Assembly (NCBI GenBank): GCA_025201365.1 | Contig: JAIXMF010000005.1 | Span: 434,001-498,000, forward strand | Source: Syncephalis plumigaleata | Taxonomy: Eukaryota > Zoopagomycota > Zoopagomycetes > Zoopagales > Piptocephalidaceae | Length of the DNA stretch: 64,000 nucleotides | Direction: 5' to 3' | Shown here: positions 1 to 12,100 of the stretch, in pieces | How the letters are laid out: every line of letters begins with the position of its first letter | Numbering within the stretch: the first letter of the stretch is position 1 | The notes under the pieces: model-generated | Databases searched by the model: none | Told to the model about the DNA's origin: nothing | What the model saw: only the letters and a program-made list of their open reading frames with translations | Program-made: the position numbers and the translations under genes

Positions 1-824
1 TATAACATATCGTTAGGATCATTAACTGATTAACGTCTGTTTACATGTCTCGACACACAACTTACGATCACGAACATTCCATATACGAGCCAGATTATCA
101 ATCGACGCCGAGATGATGTATTGACCATCAGGTGACCATGCCAAATCATAAATATCTGCAGTACCGCTATTATCCATCTAATAGATGAGTAAATCAATCC
201 AACTATAAGTAATATCGGTCATTTACCGTAAACTACCGGTAATGGCCCATGATTCTACTTCTGTTTCAGTGTCTTCTTTGTCAGCACCAAATGCTCGTAC
301 TGGTCCACCACTTGGACGCCATAATAATATGGTACAATCTAATGGATGGTCTGGTTAGTTATGATGCAATAAAGAATATAAATATCATCTACATCGCTAC
401 TTACCATCCCCTGCTGTGGCGAGTATTTCATCTATCGATGACTAGGTTAGAACGATCGTCATATCATATTGCGATAGTAATCAAATGGACAAATAAGCAA
501 ATGTCTACCAACTTACCAACCGGTGAGAATCGCACGACATTAACCGCGCCAGTATGTCGACTTAGTGTGCACAAATAATCAATACGCGGTGGTGTATCGT
601 CAGCCTCGGACATTACGCGCCATAACTAGCTTGAGATTAGTAAGTAGCGACGAGTAATAGTAAGGTAAACTTACGCGAACATTACTATCACCGCCTGAAG
701 TGGCAACACGATATCCAGAAGAAGCAGCGTTATTGTCCGTATCATTAGGTCGTTGCGGTTCAAAGTGACAAGAGTAAATAGGCTGACGGTCATGCCAAAG
801 AATCTGTAGTGTCTTTGCCTTCAT
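1..824 (-). CDS. CAC2: Chromatin assembly factor 1 subunit p60 (Cac2/CHAF1B), 3'-truncated by window edge
   Basis: WD40 subunit of the CAF-1 histone chaperone, which deposits H3-H4 on replicated DNA in the nucleus. The start is the ATG at 822-824, giving MKAKTLQILWHDRQPIYSCHF, the family's typical N-terminus. Later exons read SGGDSNVR, then LWRVMSEADD, LSRHTGAVNVVRFSP, ILATAGDG, IILWRPSGGPVRAFG and DIYDLAWSPDGQYI, in the order seen in CHAF1B WD repeats 1-3. At least four introns (for example donor near 675) have GTAAG/AG borders. Everything downstream of the third repeat lies beyond position 1. I see the repeats directly; the assignment rests on the family-specific LWRP and DLAWSPDG stretches. 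Confidence 0.85.
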
Positions 825-920
825 GATAGTTCAGCTAGTAGTAGTAGAAATAAAAGAAATGACACGTTAAAGGAGAGAAAAATATTGTTGATTGAATTGT
901 TTAAAAAGAATTGACAAATA

Positions 921-982
921 CAGCGTTTTTCCAACCAGTTAACATTGTTAACTTTTGCTCTTTATTAATAAATAATATTACA
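921..982 (+). repeat. Solo left end of the Fanzor-associated TIR family
   Basis: About 60 bp starting with CAGCG then TTTTTCCAACCAGTTAACA, directly preceded by TA at 919-920, and continuing TTATTAATAAATAATATTACA. The same block occurs near 5,627, 13,663, 16,472, 29,638 and 46,260. No matching right end is found before the next gene, so this is a truncated or solo end. It sits in the interval between two divergent genes (825-1132), which otherwise shows nothing. Confidence 0.8.
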
Positions 983-1132
983 TATACACTCAAATACACA
1001 GCGCAATAGCAGTAAGGCGGTTTAAACACACTTTCTTCCACTCTCATCCCAGTTTACTCATTCGCTTTGGTATTCTACATTCTCGGTTCCTACTACATTG
1101 ATATACGTATATTGCACAAGTGTGAATACACC

Positions 1133-3012
1133 ATGCAGAGTATGCAAGATTAGTTAGGAATCGTCGGTTACAGTTTGCCCTATTAGCTGTCGTTATCCTA
1201 GTTATACTGACCGTGCATCTTGCGACACGAGAAACCACGGTGCATAGCAAGCAAGCGTCACAACTGGCGCTAGACGACCCGACACCGACTCGTCCTAGTA
1301 TTCCTAGTAACCATCCACTCTATTCGAACAAGTCAATAGATGCCACGCAAAATGGCATAGCTAATAACGGTGGTGATAACACGCAGAATCAAGCGCCAAC
1401 CACGACCGATAATAGCGATGTCCTCGATCCGACCAAGCCACGCCACTACAGCATGCTTCTAATTATTACTCGGATTATCGAGACTCGGATAGACGCCAAC
1501 TATTGCGACAACGTTTTCTCGGTCTATCCGATAGTGTCGAGCCATGCATGCACGCTAACGGTGATATTATGTATAAATTTGCAGTGCAAGTACCGCAACA
1601 ACGTCCCACTCAATCCAAACGACTGGCAGCCTTCCGTGATTACCAGTCGGAATCTATCGAGTATGGCGATATACTTGAGCTTAAAGCGGATGACAAATGG
1701 AATGGTCAGATTGAGCTATTCCGCTGGGTAAGTAGGATTACGTATATATATATATATATATATATCATTGATTTCTTATGAATGAATAGGTAAAATCATT
1801 GAAAGAACGACGTCGTCTCGTTACCTTCGACTATCTAATGTATATGGATGCCTACACGGTAGTTCGTCTCGGCATGTATCGTGTTGAACTGGCCTCAGGT
1901 GGCGTGGCCAACCAGATGCTTTCGAGTGAACAGCGTACACGTCTCTACCTTAGAGCGGAGCATACACGCGTGCCTGATCTGGCTATACTGTCCGCTAATA
2001 CATCCGATCTCATGGTTAAATTCATGCTTACCCTCAATGATACAAGTAGCGAGGATTTATTTTCACACTTTTACGAGCATTACAGTGACTCGAGCGAGAT
2101 CCATTCAATATTGGATAAGCGTATTTACTACTGGCAGAACAGCATCGACTATCTGCCAAAGGATGCAATGGGTGTTAGTAATGTATTCATAACGGAGGAC
2201 TACCAGCTATTGCAGCAAAAGTATCCCAGTCATCCGCCCATTACTTGTCGTCGTATTCAGAACGTGTTCAACGTGGCAATCGTGACTTCAGCGCATATAT
2301 TCGATAATAATTGTATGCTAGACGCGGGTATGGCATCGGCGCATTGAAACGAGCCTACGCCATAAAGCATGGTTATACGTTTGTGGCACGATCCGCCGAA
2401 TACGCACAGCAGAATCGACATAAACATCGTGGACCAGGTTGGGGTCGACTCGATGTCATTCAAAAGGTGCTGCCCCGCTACGATTGGATCTTTGGACTGA
2501 TATGGACGCGATTATCGTTAATAATACGCGGCGTATCATGGATTATTCGTTAAATGGAGCAAAGAGAAGAATATCAACTTCTCTGACAAACATCTAGTAT
2601 TGACCAAGTTGCCCGGCAATCAAGGAGTTGACCCGGGTGTCATGCTAGTACGTAATTCAGCATGGTCGCATGATTTCATTCAGAATGTACAAATACGTCG
2701 TGAGTATTACGACAGAGATGATGGCGTACCACGTGCCATTAGTACTGTAATGAACGAGGGTAATTGGATGCAAAAGGTAAGCAAACATCATACAAGTATA
2801 TGTATACACACATGGACACTTATTTTATTGACGATCATTAGATATTATTGCTAAATAGCACGGATCATAGTCTACTTGCTTCATCGCAGGATTATAAAAC
2901 GGGTGATTTCATTGTGCATTACACGGATACGACATGTCCAGCAGCACGAGTGTTGAAAGCAACAAAGCAACTTGAATCTGGTCAGGCAGTCAATCCATTT
3001 ACACCACTTTAA
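1133..3012 (+). CDS. GT34 glycosyltransferase (GMA12/MNN10 type), type II membrane protein
   Basis: Golgi alpha-1,2-galactosyl/mannosyltransferase family. A hydrophobic anchor (QFALLAVVILVILTV, about 1171-1215) is followed by a Ser/Thr/Asn-rich stem. The catalytic part reads KRAYAIKHGYTFVARS, GPGWGRLDVIQKVLPRYDWIF, the DxD motif in WTDMDAIIVNN (near 2495-2530), NQGVDPGVMLVRNS and NEGNWMQK, and ends VNPFTPL. Introns: about 1727-1790 and 2776-2842. The only ATG (1133) is out of frame with the anchor, and the reading frame also slips near 1450, 2310, 2494 and 2544. The last two are each mended conceptually by one T in a short T-run, which fits sequencing error better than decay because the protein signature stays intact on both sides. 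Start therefore uncertain. Confidence 0.75.
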
Positions 3013-3228
3013 TAATACACGCGTATTTCTCATGTTTGTTATTGTTATTGTCACGTATTACTACAGTATATAATCATTTAATTAATAAATGGGAGTATAA
3101 TCTTATTTGTCATTTATTATAGTAATCGATTCGAATAGGAGATGTTCCTAAACATCATTAACACGAAATGAACGTGTGTATATATATGGTGTCTATGCTA
3201 CACACACATACACATGCACACACACACA

Positions 3229-5354
3229 TTATCGACCGAACAATCCATTGAATGCACCACGATGATGCAAGAAAGCAATGGCAATGGCGAACCAAGTACC
3301 AACGGCAATGTAGCGACGTACAGGCCAGTCTGACAACTTATTACCTAATATGAACATGTTAATAACAACAACAACAACAATAGTAATGGTTGTTACACAT
3401 TGATACTTGCCTTGGTTAGTCTTGGCAACAAGTCGTCGTTCATGTGCTGAAAAGATACTAATGTTCATTTCAAATGCATCTTTCGCTTCTTGAACCAATG
3501 CATCTAGCATAGTCATATATATATTGTTAGCATTATATATACATATATACTAAATGGATAACTAACTCACCTCGCATAGCTACATCAATGGGAATGCTAT
3601 CAAGTGCTTCCCGATAAGTATTCTTGAAATCTTTTGGATTGCCAATAGTAGTAAAGTCGTAGAAGGCTACGCCAACTTGTGTATCATCTGGAATCTTCAT
3701 GCATTCACGGGTCTTTTTACGTAGAATTTGACCACCTATACATATACATGACATATACATGATATTACATTAGTAAACAAGTATTCTCTAGTGTTAATAA
3801 ACAACAAAATAATAATTACCGCTCATGTCTCCCATGTAACGAGTGTAGCTATGAGCGACCAATAAGCTGGGATTTGTACTGGCGACTTCATTAATACGAT
3901 CCACGTAATGCTGTACCTCCTTGGGTACACTGCCAGTTTGACTCTTCCAGTCATCGCCCAAATAATATTGTAGATCAATCTCAAGAGCGGGTTTACGACG
4001 AAGTACACCGTCGAAATAGACCAACTTTACACGTCCTGATCTTTATGCTGATCAAGTGCCCGCTCTAAAGCACTTTATCTCACTCGTTAGCCATAATAAT
4101 GATAGAGATATCAATATGTTACTTACTCGTAGACACAATAGAGAGAAAGTAAGAACTGGCCATAAGTTTCGCGATCGAGTTTACCACGGATGTAGCGTCT
4201 ATTGCATAAGCATTAGTGTATCATCATTGGTGTATACATTCAATGCAAATGCTTACTGGATGAAAGGCGCATTATGTGCAGCACTATGTAGACTGGAAGT
4301 GCCTACACGCAAATCCTTTGCCAATTCCGTATGATCAGGCATGTTGTCGATATCTTCTTCGAATTGGAATAGATCAAGTCGTAATTTCTTCAATGCACCA
4401 AATAGTGTTTCACCGTCACTGCAAGTAGGCAAGGTATTGGTTTCTGTCGATACGAAGACAATAAACAAAGTTGCAACAAGAGTGATAATCACCGAGTCAG
4501 CTAGGATAGAACAATATAAATAGTAAAGAAGTAGAGGAGAGGAGAATGAAGAAAGAAAAAGAACGTTGGCAATACCGGAGAATATCACTGCTAGCTGAGT
4601 CTTTTTGGCTTATTCACTATTTATATTATTCTGAATGCAAATTGGAATACCCATTTACATTTCTTCTCATACCAGATAATTATGGTAGTGATAGCAATAA
4701 TGGCAATAGTAGTAGTAATGGTAATAGTAGAATCAGGATTTACTCATTTCCCATTCGCTCTCTCTCCCTTTTTCCCCTATGAATATCACGCGAACTTACT
4801 GTTGCTATGCTGAATAGCCGGACATGTCTTATGACCATGGGGTACGTTACGCAATAGCTCGACTATTTCCTCTGGTGACTTTTTATTGAATGGACAGCCT
4901 ATTATCAGATGAAGAGGGGGGATAATGATAGGCATAGAAAAGCGTGCATTCTCCATCAGATACCATAATGGCGTCATAGAAACTTCGGCAAGCCTCGGAA
5001 TCGGCTATAAAAACTTACCATTTTGGAAGGCGGGACTAATTCCATGTATTCCAACAATTGATATGATATGATATGAACGAACGATTACCGTAGCAAATAA
5101 CGAACATCGGATTCACAGATTAATTAATTAGTTATATACAAATATATCAGCATATTAATATATATATATCAGTATATCGAGGATTGATCTATCGATAGGG
5201 CTATCGCTTACCACTGAGTTGCGACCGCTTGAACTGCTTGGTGGTTGTTCATTTTCGCATACGGACAACCCTGTTGAAATGCCGGACACTCCGCCTTAAC
5301 AGACGAGAATAGCTTTTGCATTTCCTCCGAAGATAGGCCGGGTGCAGCTGTCAT
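3229..5354 (-). CDS. HMX1: Heme oxygenase with N-terminal Cys-Pro (heme-regulatory) repeats and C-terminal membrane anchor
   Basis: Cleaves heme to biliverdin, iron and CO, probably at the ER membrane. Core motifs: ELAKDLRVGTSSLHSAAHN with the proximal His (about 4260-4330), RYIRGKLDRETYGQFLLSLY, ALERALDQH, and the signature SYTRYMGDMSGGQIL (near 3830 and 3745). The C-terminus has a hydrophobic tail (YIAVGTWFAIAIAFL). The first about 100 residues hold five Cys-Pro dipeptides in a repeated pattern (ECPAFQQGCPYA, QCPAFQNGCPF, TCPAIQHSN). Exons I can place: 5354-5212, a 17-base micro-exon 5035-5019, 4898 to about 4801, 4443-4257, then four or more to 3229. Phases agree across these joins. One apparent single-base loss near 4035 splits DQDV from KLVYFDGVL. 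Start chosen as the ATG 5354, the first in frame with the CP repeats. Confidence 0.85.
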
Positions 5355-5715
5355 ACTCGAAATAGAGAATAGTTAGAATGTAGAAATCTGAAAAAAGTTA
5401 TTGGTAAAAGTCAAGTATGTAAAGGGTGACGACAAGAGAAAAGTGGAATGAGTTACTAGCGTGTAAGTGCATGCGTCCTCGTTCGTTCGTTCACATGGAC
5501 GTGTGTGCATCCTCATGTGGTATAGGTGTGTGTGACCGAATTTTCGATAAATCATGTCTTGCTTGGTTATATGCTTGACATGATTGGAAGAGCGTAACCA
5601 TAAGCGCGAACAGGCCTATTCGTCTACAATGTTTTTCCAATCGATTAACGCTGTTAGTCATTAACTTTTGCTGTTTATTAATAAATAATCTTGCACAATG
5701 ATTGATAAATGCTTG

Positions 5716-7361
5716 TTATAATTCGCCATACTCTTGCATTATCTCCACATGACCGTCATTGGAACAACATAGCATACCAACCATTGTATAATTAGGAAAT
5801 CTCCACATCTTGGTTGGTACTTCCAATTCACGTATTATTTTCTTTGTATTAATGTCTACAAGCTGTCGACTGTATCCAAGCTTATAATTTCTTACAATAA
5901 AAAGATAGAGATCTCCAATAATATTTCTAAAGGAAACTGTATCCGGTATTCGTAATACCTGATCGTCATTGTAAGATAAGTCTGTCCATACTTTTGCTGG
6001 TTTGGGATTAAGTGCTAAATAATCGCATCCAGCCCTTAATAATGGGATAGGTATATGTTGCCTAGATACAGTGTAAGAATTACGTGGAGTATGGCTTTGA
6101 CCATTGGATGCTATATTATGCAATATGCATGGATAATAATCAGGATGGCCTCTTAATTCAATCATTATATGCGAATTGTATGAATTACAAGCAAATACTG
6201 ACATATTCGTTATCCCCTCAGGTAGTTGAAACCATCCATTTCGCAATTGTATAACAGGATTATCGTTCGAGAACTCGTATAATGCCCATTCAATACGATC
6301 CACATCATCATCATCATCATCATCATCATCGACGACTAGTCTTGCCGTGTATACTATTGCTGTATTATTGGTTGTTTGGTAGAAATGAACTGCATTCCAT
6401 GCATCATCAATGCTTCCTGGACACATGGCACTATTATCTATATCGAATACTATTATATCGACTATATCCATTGATTATTAGCACTAGTTATATTGCATCA
6501 TTGTACGATTACTACACTTACAAATTCGCCAATCATCGAATAATCCTTGCGGTTCATGCACTAATAATATCCATCTTCCCTCGATTGTTTCCACTTTATA
6601 TGGCACTGGGATATTAAATGTAGTGAAAATGCCATCACGTTTACGAGTGAGTATTTTTACATTAACGTCGGTATCGCTCTCGAGTACATCAGGACGTACA
6701 GCTATGTAATGATCACCCGTAACATAATCATACTGTACTTCATTACCACCACTACCAGTGAAAGAATATTTGGCAATGTACATAACGTACTGTTATATAC
6801 AATATTGTTGCTTGATCTGAGATTCGAATGTGGCAAATATTCTAAACTATAACTATGACCTGATGCTCTGTCTGAACAACTTTGCTGTATAATAACTATG
6901 CTATTATTTTCAAATTCTGTTCTATAATTTGCTATACGCCCGCCCTGTCCCATATCGATATGCGTGGTCTTGCATCGTCCAAATCGCCAATTATTCTCGG
7001 TGCTCACTCGTCGACGATATGTGTTATACCAGTCCACATTCTCTAATAGATCGGCTCGTTTATTCGATGTACATGGATTGTTGACACCCGTGCGTACACA
7101 CCACAATACGAAATCCATTTCTTTAACATAATAGGCTCCCGATAGGAAATCCCTATGGTATAGTTGTTGCCATAATACTGTATCATTTCGAATACTGCTT
7201 CTTAACGAGTGACAACATGCTGATAAACGCAATAATCCGATAGGAACAAATAGACTACGGAAGACACGCTGGTCATGAGATGGAAGAGTATTCAGACAGT
7301 CTAGTAATCTACAAGACGAGTTGGAATTACTCGATATTCCTGTAGTAGTAGTAGTAGACAT
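5716..7361 (-). CDS. F-box-like protein with a beta-propeller-like C-terminal part
   Basis: Begins MSTTTTTGISSNSN, then an F-box-like segment (about residues 15-75: LLDCLNTLPSHDQRVFRSLF...ACCHSLRSSIRNDTVLWQQLY). The remainder is a long region without recognisable motif, ending IMQEYGEL. It contains a nine-Asp run encoded by a (CAT)n tract near 6300. One intron with GTAAGT...ATAG (about 6525-6465) joins DDWRI to DIIVFDIDNSAM. A frame change near 6785 is either a lost base or a missed intron. Layout resembles the intact F-box gene at 56332-57912, suggesting a small family. If functional it would be an SCF substrate adaptor. The gene lies inside a pair of transposon ends. Confidence 0.55.
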
Positions 7362-7464
7362 AGTGGAATGGAATAAGAAAGGCGATATGAGTAGAGAAAT
7401 ACGATGACGTTATTTTAATCAAGAATACACAAATAAATCATACGTAAGCGTGGATAATAATGAA

Positions 7465-7866
7465 GCATGGTGTTCAAGTATTTCTAATTGACGAGATATC
7501 CTACTGTCACTTGTCATGCCTTCTTAATATGAGTACAATCTATAACGATATACTAATTCATTATTCTATTAGATGCACACATCAGAATTGTAAAGATGAC
7601 ATGAATGGTAAAGGATTCGAGTATCGTGTATGAAATCGGGATATGGCAACATGTCTGAACTTATTCAGATTATCTCAGTGTTCGCAATGGAAACGGTGTT
7701 CCAACACAATTCATCAAAGTGTCATTACTTCTAAACGTCAAGAATGAAGGACAACAAAAACAACTTATCCGTGATGGTTATGGCTCTCACATCTAAATAC
7801 GTATTATTAACATGTAATATTAGTAAAAGCAAAAGGGTAACTGGCCAATTGGTTGGAAAAAGTCTG
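7465..7866 (+). pseudogene. Decayed Fanzor 3' fragment with right TIR
   Basis: Aligns by eye with the 3' end of the Fanzor gene. TTCAAGTATTTCTAATTGACGA (7474 on) matches the FKVFLIDE codons at 33016. TTATTCTATTAGATGCACA (7560-7578) matches the Fanzor intron acceptor and CTN codons at 33213-33230, and AATCGGGATATGG (about 7635) matches the NRDM codons of RuvC-III. TTCCAACACAATTCATC matches the codons near 33415. It ends in the right TIR. The intron is retained, so this is a DNA-level derivative and not a retrocopy. Confidence 0.8.
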
Positions 7867-8006
7867 TAGTTAGCAATAGTGTGATTCGTTCAAGTATACA
7901 AACTGGTTCACAATAAACTAAGCGTAGCAATGTAATCTATTCGTTTCTGCTTTTTTATAATATAAATCGTGTATTTCACCCTCTACTTTACAACTAGTAT
8001 GCTGTC

Positions 8007-8599
8007 ATGTCGACTCACGATCTCGAATTGACACCAGATGATTTGGTACAACAAGTCAAGCTACAGGGTGCTTTTGATCGTATGCGTAAACGGTTATTGA
8101 CGGAATTCCAGGATCATGTTAGTGACGTGTACAACTGGATAGTTTATTTAAATAATGCTTATGCTGGTTGCAACTTGTAGGATCACGGCAAACGTCTACT
8201 GGAACAGGTTGACCGAGTAGCGCGTGATCTAGCTGAACAATCACCACACGTACTACGTTCACGAGCCTACTTTCATAGGGCGGTACTCGAACAGTTGGAA
8301 CGGTAATTATCACTATGAATATTCTAATGGTAGTTGCATATCTTACAACTGGATGATTGTATAGCAAGCATTTATACGATGATTTGAAGCGTATTGCCAA
8401 GCATACATTTCTAGACACGGAGAGTTATCAAAAAGAAATGCGCACCGAAACCATGACTAGTCTTAGTACACTTCGTCAACAGGGTAAGTCGAGATATATG
8501 CTACTGTGGATGATGTATAATTATTCAAGTAAAGTGCTAACACATAAGCATTGTAATAGAAGAAAAGAATAAACAAACTACTACGGATACTACTATTGA

Positions 8600-8631
<32 letters not shown>

Positions 8632-8786
8632 ATCCATTGGAAACTGAAGCGGAAGAAGGTCAAACTGCTACAATAGTAGTAAGTGGTGAAGCAACAAGTG
8701 GACAAACGGAATCAACGACAAACACGACTCGACCAACAACATCCTCTTATCTCGATTATCTCATTGGTCATACAGATGGCAATTAG
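8007..8786 (+). CDS. SHG1: COMPASS component SHG1 / BOD1-like protein
   Basis: Begins MSTHDLELTPDDLVQQVKLQGAFDRMRKRLLTEF, the Shg1/BOD1 helix pair, and continues DHGKRLLEQVDRVARDLA and KHLYDDLKRIAKHTFL. In fungi Shg1 belongs to the Set1 H3K4 methyltransferase complex; animal BOD1 acts at kinetochores. The C-terminal half is a low-complexity Thr/Glu tail with a (ACT)n-encoded Thr run near 8600, ending LIGHTDGN. Three introns of about 60-75 bases lie at about 8117-8180, 8303-8363 and 8485-8560. The first donor (GTTAGT) is atypical. No frame problems. Confidence 0.7.
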
Positions 8787-9127
8787 TGTATGCAAAATGA
8801 TCCATTATAATTCAAAACACTATATGATTTATTGTAATAAAGGCAACACATGTTTAATATCGAAAAGATGGACCGATCAAGTAGTAGGTAGTAGAATGTA
8901 GTAGAATGTAGTAGAATGTAGACTCTGATCAGTAATAATGCTAGTAAAAGACAAAGCTATAATGAATCCTTAATGTTAATGAAGAAGAAGAGGAGAGGAA
9001 GAAGGATGGTGTAATGCACAAAGGTCAGCACACAATATGTGATGCTATAATTTAAACATAATAATCATATAGTAATGGTAATAATGGTAATAATAGAAAT
9101 AAATGTATGTATATATCCACATAGTCT
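8787..9127. other. Intergenic, convergent 3' ends
   Basis: Contains a short tandem of GTAGAATGTA units near 8886-8925, a purine-rich patch near 8980 and AT-rich sequence. Probably the 3' UTRs of the two converging genes. Nothing else seen. Confidence 0.5.
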
Positions 9128-12100
9128 CTAGAATAATGCAGAGTTTGGTGCCACCAATGCTAGATTACAATGCTCAGCACTGGGCTTGGCATTACCCCAC
9201 CATACGGGAAATACCACCGAGGATAGAAGGGTGAACACGATGATTGCCGCCAGTTGCGTGCCAGTATCGAGTGCCGCACCAATAACGTAATTGTATCGTT
9301 TCCATGCACGATTAAATAGTCTACGTATGACGAATTGCGACACGAATGCCACAACCATACTACTAACTAAAAAGTTTGCCGGTAGTCTAGGCACTGCATT
9401 GGCACCGAGTGCTAACAATGGTAGATTCACTAAACGCCACGCACTATTAGGATAGCGTCTGTAAAGCAGGTAGAACGGTATAGGCAGGAGGAATCCGGCC
9501 AACAACACGAATAACAATGGACGATACGGTGAATTACTACCGAATACACCGCCTGCACCGATGACATTCCAGATGATCGCCGATGAATGGAATAGCTTCG
9601 TGTTGCGAGCATCCCATCCACCGGTGTTATCATGCACACGACCGCTTAGTAGGCTTCGTTTCGTATTAAGAATCCAGGCAAGCATACCATGATTAATGAG
9701 CACACCAATGAGACTGCCCCAGATTGCGCGATGAGTAGAAGACGCGGTGGCACCTTCATGTACTCGCCTAGTTTCATGTCAGCCACGAGGGATAGACTAC
9801 GCGATACCATGGATGTGCCGTACACTTTGAACAGCATACTGGCCAAGGGACGACCAGGGTAGACGGCACCGCATACCGCGTCTAAAAGTACACTGATGGA
9901 GATCTGGTTGTTCGTAACGGCTTGAATGATACCAATAGGCAGGGCCATCATCGCTGCGATCGATAGTGACAGGAAGAGTGCCCACCAAGGTAGCGGCACA
10001 AGATGAAATTGACTAACGACCAGCGCACCACCGAACGAGAAGGCAAATAGCATAAAGTAGACGAGCCAATGCACGGATCGATACTTGGTCTGACGATACT
10101 TGTGATATTTACCGTGATCGGTCCAGGATGCTCGCAATTGTCGTAGTATATCTTTACCGTAGTATAGAATGACGTGTGTGCAAGTGGCTGCCAACGCGAA
10201 AAGCATCGCGCCGAAACTAATGGCAAATACCGGTGACATGCGTAGTTGCGAGTAGTTCTCCAATTTACGAGGATCCAACGAGAAATTATTAAGTAAAATA
10301 CGCGACAATGAGAACGGTCTACTCTCCTCGTCGTAGAGATCGGCCGATACGATCGGGTGGACACGAGCGTACCATACGTTGAAGCACCAGAGAAGCGGCG
10401 CGATAACCCATAGAACGAGGATGGCACCGAGGAAGAAGTTCACCTGTGCCCACCACGGCGTGTACATGGGTGCCACCGATCCGATGGCGGCCCAATCCAA
10501 CGAGATGGTGCCCATGCCCATACCTTGCATGCCCGAACCGAGCAGTTGAGCGAAACCATTACGAGGCATGAGTAGACACACGATGGAGATCGAGGTTAGC
10601 ACGGGCATCACCGTGAGCGGTAGTAGGTGATAGGCGAAGGCAACGACGAGTACAATCATGAATACGCGTTGTCGACTACTAGTACGAGAGGAGGATGTGG
10701 CGCCACTCCTCGTTAGTAGACTAGATGACGAATTGGATCGAGGAGTTAATAGCTCGGTACCCGAGTGTTCTCGTGAATGACCACCACCACCACCAATGAC
10801 ATCGCTATCGCGCGAGTTGTGTAGCGCATTGAAAAGCGTGTACTGCGCAAGTTGTGTCGGCCAAATCATGGCGGCGGAAGTACGAGAAATTCGCGCAAGT
10901 AACCGGCCAGGCCAAATCCAATAAATTGCGTGGTAATAATAAGAAATAAATTGACCGTACCAGAGGTACGAATACCGAAGAAGAGTTCCTGTGCCGCGAT
11001 AACATCACTCGCGTAGGCTGCCATGCCACCCGCGTTCACCGCTGCACCGATAAGCATGTGCTCCTTACGATTAACGGGCCCGGATTCAAACAGAACGAAT
11101 AACCACCGAGAAAGTACTCGTGCCTAGGCAGGATAGCCTCGAGAATACGGCCCAAGGGATAGGCCGTGAATTGTACAAAGAACGACGAGAATACGAGGAA
11201 GTTGGCGCGAAAGTAGAATAGTTGCGAGCAAGCCGCCGCTAATATCACGTAGATCATGGAGATTAACCAGAAACGAAAGGTTAAACACGGTAGACCGGGA
11301 TCGTCCACGGCGTTAAGGGCCTTCTCTGCTATATCTCTTTCGGAATCGATTGGATTACGACGTGACGTTTTCCCCCTACGTATAAATGATTTACGGAAAC
11401 TAAACGTCGTATTAGGCGAGGAGGGCGATTCAATTTGTAGGAATTCGTCATAGCTCATATTTAGTACTCGAGGCTGCTTACGCAAGGTCGTACTACTCCT
11501 GTCGCTGTCACTTGTGATCGTAGCATTAGCACTAAATGTGGATGATTGCTGTTGCGATGATGCCAATACTTTGTTGATCGGTTGATCACACGATTCACCC
11601 GCTGGCATCCGATGACTGATGGCAACGTGTATTGGATTGGCGAACTTGACGCGTTGTGCCGTCGTGGTTGCGATTGTCGTTGTCGTTGTTGTTGTATCAT
11701 TTGGTGACAAAGGTGCAGTGGGAGTAAGTACTTGTAACATCGAATCGTTATTGTGATTGTGATTGTGATTAGTGGTAGTATTGGTAGTGGTAGATTGTTG
11801 TTGATCATGATCATTGTCTGAGAAATAGCTGTAAGCGTGTACAACACTACTTCGCTATAGTTCGATTTAAAAACAATGGAAGTGGGCCGCCAAGACACAT
11901 GAGACTTGGCCGGTATTGACACTGATACTGGCAGTGGAGGTGGCAATGATGCAGGTATTGGAGGTGGAGGTTGTGTCGGTGGTGAGGGAAGGATTTCATA
12001 TAGCTATACGTGTCCGAACTGCTACGAGCCTGCCCCGTAACATTTGAACCTGTACTGATTTGCGACAAGTCACAGGTATAAGTTAATGGAACGGGTAAGT

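Larger units (their letters stand above)
5627..7866 (+). mobile_element. TIR-bounded 2.24 kb element carrying an F-box gene and a Fanzor 3' relic
   Basis: Left end CAATG-TTTTTCCAATCGATTAACG begins at 5627 after TA. The right end, read inward from 7866, is CAGAC-TTTTTCCAACCAATTGG, followed outside by TA at 7867. These match the ends around the Fanzor gene at 29.6-33.6 kb. Inside lie an antisense F-box-like gene (5716-7361) and, in + orientation, a decayed copy of the Fanzor 3' region (about 7465-7866). The two ends facing each other with TA on both sides is seen directly. That they define one unit that moved together is inference. Confidence 0.55.
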
